A stretch of 64,000 bases of DNA from Roseovarius autotrophicus. Its GTDB lineage: Bacteria > Pseudomonadota > Alphaproteobacteria > Rhodobacterales > Rhodobacteraceae. The translations under genes and the position numbers were made by a program. Under the pieces are notes generated by a model. That model worked only from the letters and a program-made list of their open reading frames with translations, searched no databases and was not told the origin of the DNA. Shown piece by piece: positions 61,696-64,000 of the stretch (positions are counted from its first letter, which is position 1; every line of letters begins with the position of its first letter). The DNA lies in the NCBI RefSeq assembly GCF_018069895.1, contig NZ_JAGQDH010000013.1:1-64000 (forward strand), given 5' to 3'.

Positions 61696-62196
61696 TCACG
61701 CCCCGCGATAGGGCTCCACATATTGCAGCGCCATGTCCCACGGAAAGAATATCCAGGTGTCCTGGCTTACCTCGGTCACGAAGGTATCGACCTGCGCGCG
61801 TCCCATTGGCTTGGCATAGACGGTGGCCACATGGGCGCGCGGCATGGTCGCGCGCACCACTTCGAGCGTGCGGCCGGTATCGACCAGATCATCAACGATC
61901 AACACGCCCTCGCCGTTGCCCACGATGCCCATGTCGGGCGACTTGATGACGCGCGGTTCGGTTTGAGTCTGGTGGTTGTAGGATTTCACGCTGATCGTAT
62001 CGACCGTGCGGATGTCCAGCTCGCGCGCCACGATCATCGCGGGGGCCATGCCGCCGCGTGTGATCGCCACCACCGCGCGCCAGCCGCCCTCGGGTGCCAC
62101 GCCCTGAAGTCGCCAGGCCAGCGCGCGCGCGTCGCGATGGATCTGGTCCCAGCTGACGTGAAAGCCTTTCTCGTGGGGCAGGCGGTCAGGCGTCAT
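61696..62196 (-). CDS. gpt: Xanthine phosphoribosyltransferase
   Basis: 166 residues. Salvages xanthine (and guanine) to nucleotides with PRPP. The PRPP motif '[17 protein letters not shown]' spans 98-114, and '[17 protein letters not shown]' earlier matches the family. Convergent with bioY; 12 bases downstream of fabI on the same strand, so probably co-transcribed with it. Confidence 0.92.
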   Translation of the reverse strand: MTPDRLPHEKGFHVSWDQIHRDARALAWRLQGVAPEGGWRAVVAITRGGMAPAMIVARELDIRTVDTISVKSYNHQTQTEPRVIKSPDMGIVGNGEGVLIVDDLVDTGRTLEVVRATMPRAHVATVYAKPMGRAQVDTFVTEVSQDTWIFFPWDMALQYVEPYRGA

Positions 62197-62208
62197 GTCC
62201 TCGCCTCC

Positions 62209-63015
62209 TCAGGTGGTCGAGATATCGGGCGCATCGACGGCCTTCATGCCGACGATGTGATAGCCCGCATCGACATGAAGCGTCTCGCCGGTCGTGCCCG
62301 AACCCAGATCGCTGAGGAGGTAGAGCGCGGAGCGGCCCACATCGTCGATGGTCACGTTGCGGCGTAGCGGCGAATTCAGTTCGTTCCATTTCAGGATATA
62401 GCGGAAATCGCCGATGCCGGAGGCGGCCAGCGTCTTGATCGGTCCCGCGCTGATGGCATTGACGCGGATGCCGTCCTTGCCCAGATCCTCGGCCATGTAT
62501 TTGACCGACGCCTCAAGTGCGGCCTTGGCCACGCCCATCACGTTGTAATGCGGCATGACCTGTTCGGCGCCGTAATAGGTGAGGGTGAGGGCCGATCCGC
62601 CCTCGCCCATCATCTTTTCCGCGCGCTGCATCACGGCGGTGAAGGAATAGACCGAGATGTCCATGGTCATCAGGAAATTGTCGCGGCTGGTGTCCACATA
62701 GCGCCCGCGCAATTCGTTCTTGTCGGAAAAGCCGATGGCATGGACCACGAAATCGAGGCTGTCCCAATGGCTGCCCAGATCGGCAAAGAGCTGATCGACC
62801 GAGGCCATGTTGCCCACGTCGCAGGGCAGAACGATGGTGGACCCCAGTTCCGCCGCCAGCGGATCGACGCGCTTTTTCAGCGCATCGCCCTGATAGCTGA
62901 AGGCCAGTTCCGCACCCGCATTGGCGCAAGCGCGGGCAATGCCCCAGGCGATCGACTTGTCATTGGCAAGGCCCATGATCAGCCCGCGTTTGCCCGCCAT
63001 CAGATTGTTCGACAT
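62209..63015 (-). CDS. fabI: Enoyl-[acyl-carrier-protein] reductase (NADH)
   Basis: 268 residues. Last reductive step of fatty acid elongation. 'GLANDKSIAWGIA' for NADH and the Tyr157-x6-Lys164 pair in 'YNVMGVAKAALEAS' with Tyr147/148 ahead are the FabI arrangement. Divergent from pdxH. Confidence 0.95.
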   Translation of the reverse strand: MSNNLMAGKRGLIMGLANDKSIAWGIARACANAGAELAFSYQGDALKKRVDPLAAELGSTIVLPCDVGNMASVDQLFADLGSHWDSLDFVVHAIGFSDKNELRGRYVDTSRDNFLMTMDISVYSFTAVMQRAEKMMGEGGSALTLTYYGAEQVMPHYNVMGVAKAALEASVKYMAEDLGKDGIRVNAISAGPIKTLAASGIGDFRYILKWNELNSPLRRNVTIDDVGRSALYLLSDLGSGTTGETLHVDAGYHIVGMKAVDAPDISTT

Positions 63016-63046
63016 TCCCAGCCCCCGCCCTCAGCGATTTTCCTGA

Positions 63047-63075
63047 CCTTTAGGCGATTGGGCAGGGTGCATCAA
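63047..63075 (-). promoter_or_regulatory. Candidate fabI promoter
   Basis: On the minus strand TTGATG (63070-63075), 17-base spacer, TAAAGG (63047-63052), 31 bases before the fabI ATG. Good spacing and near-consensus -35; untested. Confidence 0.4.
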
Positions 63076-63110
63076 GGGCCGTGCGTGATGGGTGATTTTG
63101 GTAAATGTTG

Positions 63111-63138
63111 TTGACCATATCGAATCGCGCGGCATGAT
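63111..63138 (+). promoter_or_regulatory. Candidate pdxH promoter
   Basis: TTGACC (63111-63116), 16-base spacer, CATGAT (63133-63138), 29 bases before the pdxH ATG. Confidence 0.4.
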
Positions 63139-63167
63139 GGCGGCGCGAACAACGGGCGGAGACGACG

Positions 63168-63770
63168 ATGGAACGAGACGGCATTTTCGCGGGAGATGAC
63201 CCGTTCGGGATCGCGCGGGCGTGGCTGGCCGAGGCTGAAAGGACCGAGGTGAACGACCCCAATGCCATGGCGCTTGCCAGTGTGGGCGAGGGTGGGATGC
63301 CCAATGTGCGGATGGTTCTGCTCAAGGAAATCGCCGATGATGGATTTGTTTTCTATACCAATTACGGGTCAGCGAAGGGGCGGGAACTGACAGCGCATCC
63401 GATGGCGGCGGGGGTGCTGCACTGGAAATCGCTGCGTCGGCAGTTGCGCATGCGAGGCATGGTCGCGCGCGAGGAGGGCGACAAGGCCGATGCCTATTTC
63501 GCCTCGCGCTCGCTCAGGAGTCGCCTTGGCGCCTGGGCGTCGCGCCAGTCCGAGCCGTTGTCATCGCGGGGGCATCTGATGGCCGAGGTGGCCAAGGTCA
63601 CGGCCCTGAAAGGCGCAAATCCGCCGCGCCCTCCCTTTTGGGGAGGGTTCAAGATCACCCCGCTTGAGATTGAACTCTGGGCGGACGGGGCGTTCCGGCT
63701 GCATGACCGTTTCGTCTGGCGGCGCGCAATGCCCGGGGACGCCTGGCATATACAGCGGCTCAATCCTTGA
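63168..63770 (+). CDS. pdxH: Pyridoxamine 5'-phosphate oxidase
   Basis: 200 residues. FMN enzyme that makes pyridoxal phosphate, the end of the route to which pdxA in this window belongs. '[20 protein letters not shown]' and '[16 protein letters not shown]' hold the FMN contacts; '[10 protein letters not shown]' and the C-terminal 'HDRFVWRRA...WHIQRLNP' are family signatures. Start preceded by GGGCGGAGA. Confidence 0.96.
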   Translation: MERDGIFAGDDPFGIARAWLAEAERTEVNDPNAMALASVGEGGMPNVRMVLLKEIADDGFVFYTNYGSAKGRELTAHPMAAGVLHWKSLRRQLRMRGMVAREEGDKADAYFASRSLRSRLGAWASRQSEPLSSRGHLMAEVAKVTALKGANPPRPPFWGGFKITPLEIELWADGAFRLHDRFVWRRAMPGDAWHIQRLNP

Positions 63771-63892
63771 ATTTCGCGTTGCGTGAAATGCAATGTATTG
63801 TAATTGAATGGTATTTTTGGGTTGCAAGAGGTGCGAAACATAAAGCAAGTCTTGGCCTGGTCTGGGGGATGCAGGCTGTTAGGTAGGACACA
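63771..63892 (+). promoter_or_regulatory. A+T-rich leader of the cold-shock gene
   Basis: Contains an imperfect inverted repeat ATTTCGC/GTGAAAT (63771-63777, 63783-63789) and a dyad CAAT-GT-ATTG (63791-63800). Composition is clearly lower in G+C than around it, as often seen in cold-shock gene leaders. AGGTAGGAC at 63881-63889 is the ribosome site. No confident -35/-10 pair. Confidence 0.35.
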
Positions 63893-64000
63893 GTGACGAC
63901 AGATGAAGAGATTCGCCGGGTCAGAGGGCGGGTGAAGTGGTTCGATCCGGTCAAGGGCTTTGGCTTTGTATTGGCGGATGAGGGGGGACCCGATATCCTG
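63893..64000 (+). CDS. Cold-shock-domain protein (5' part, cut by the window end)
   Basis: 36 residues from GTG 63893 before the window ends. After a short N-terminal extension (TTDEEIRRVR) comes 'GRVKWFDPVKGFGFVLADEG', containing the start of the cold-shock domain with RNP-1 (KGFGFV). In Rhodobacteraceae, proteins with this kind of start often carry two such domains, but the length cannot be seen. Binds single-stranded nucleic acid. Confidence 0.9.
   Translation, partial: MTTDEEIRRVRGRVKWFDPVKGFGFVLADEGGPDIL

Noticed and set aside
1..64000. CRISPR arrays, insertion sequences, rRNA genes
   Set aside because: No regularly spaced repeats, no transposase-like proteins with flanking inverted repeats and no rRNA sequence seen on reading the window.

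Overview
The window is a stretch of chromosome from a high-GC alphaproteobacterium, almost certainly Rhodobacteraceae (Roseobacter/Rhodobacter group). Supporting signs are the codon use, the lptF-lptG-lptD-surA-pdxA-rsmA and murB-ddl-ftsQ-ftsA-ftsZ blocks, a lone NDUFS4-type complex I subunit gene, CbiZ-type cobinamide salvage, an Lrp-type PutR divergent from putA, and a free-standing PIN protein after an RlmI-like methyltransferase. Coding density is high and most neighbours overlap by 1-4 bases. The genus is inferred, not shown.

Layout. 1-1.4 kb: the end of a prophage or phage-derived module (tail-fibre-like protein and two small coupled genes), then an AT-rich junction. 1.4-5.1 kb: a valine/isobutyrate degradation operon (isobutyryl-CoA dehydrogenase, 3-hydroxyisobutyryl-CoA hydrolase, mmsB) ending in a Crp/Fnr regulator. 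5.2-6.4 kb: cobS and tRNA-Ser(UGA). 6.5-12.9 kb: a plus-strand run of SPOR lipoprotein, D,D-carboxypeptidase, tmk, holB, tatD, an MBL hydrolase and an AEC transporter. 12.9-18.2 kb: GFA protein, rhomboid protease, putA with divergent putR, tRNA-Leu(UAA). 18.2-20.8 kb: an S1 protease and a patatin. 20.9-28.6 kb: a nine-gene minus-strand corrinoid operon behind a cobalamin riboswitch (TonB receptor, binding protein, permease, ATPase, CbiZ, ExbB, two ExbD, TonB). 28.7-32.7 kb: NnrU, an ABC exporter, an NDUFS4 homologue, and ppk2 behind a perfect FNR-type palindrome. 32.7-41.3 kb: recN, bamD and the division/wall cluster ftsZ-ftsA-ftsQ-ddl-murB. 41.3-46.4 kb: D-lactate dehydrogenase-like oxidase, ClC channel, holC, pepA. 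46.6-54.1 kb: the LPS-export/OMP-biogenesis operon through pdxA and rsmA. 54.1-64 kb: YbaK deacylase, glnE, two proteins of unknown function, RlmI-like methyltransferase, PIN protein, SDR, bioY, gpt, fabI, pdxH and the start of a cold-shock protein.

How they work together. Envelope building dominates: wall synthesis and division, LPS export, BAM assembly and OMP chaperoning. The second theme is corrinoids: cobS implies a cobaltochelatase for de novo synthesis, while the riboswitch operon imports and remodels external corrinoids with its own TonB motor. Nothing resembling a CRISPR array, transposase or secondary-metabolite cluster is visible. The most distinctive signals are the self-contained B12 uptake operon, the FNR-type operator before ppk2 together with a Crp/Fnr regulator carrying the matching recognition helix, the division cluster without lpxC between ftsZ and bamD, and the GC-poorer protease gene beside tRNA-Leu.
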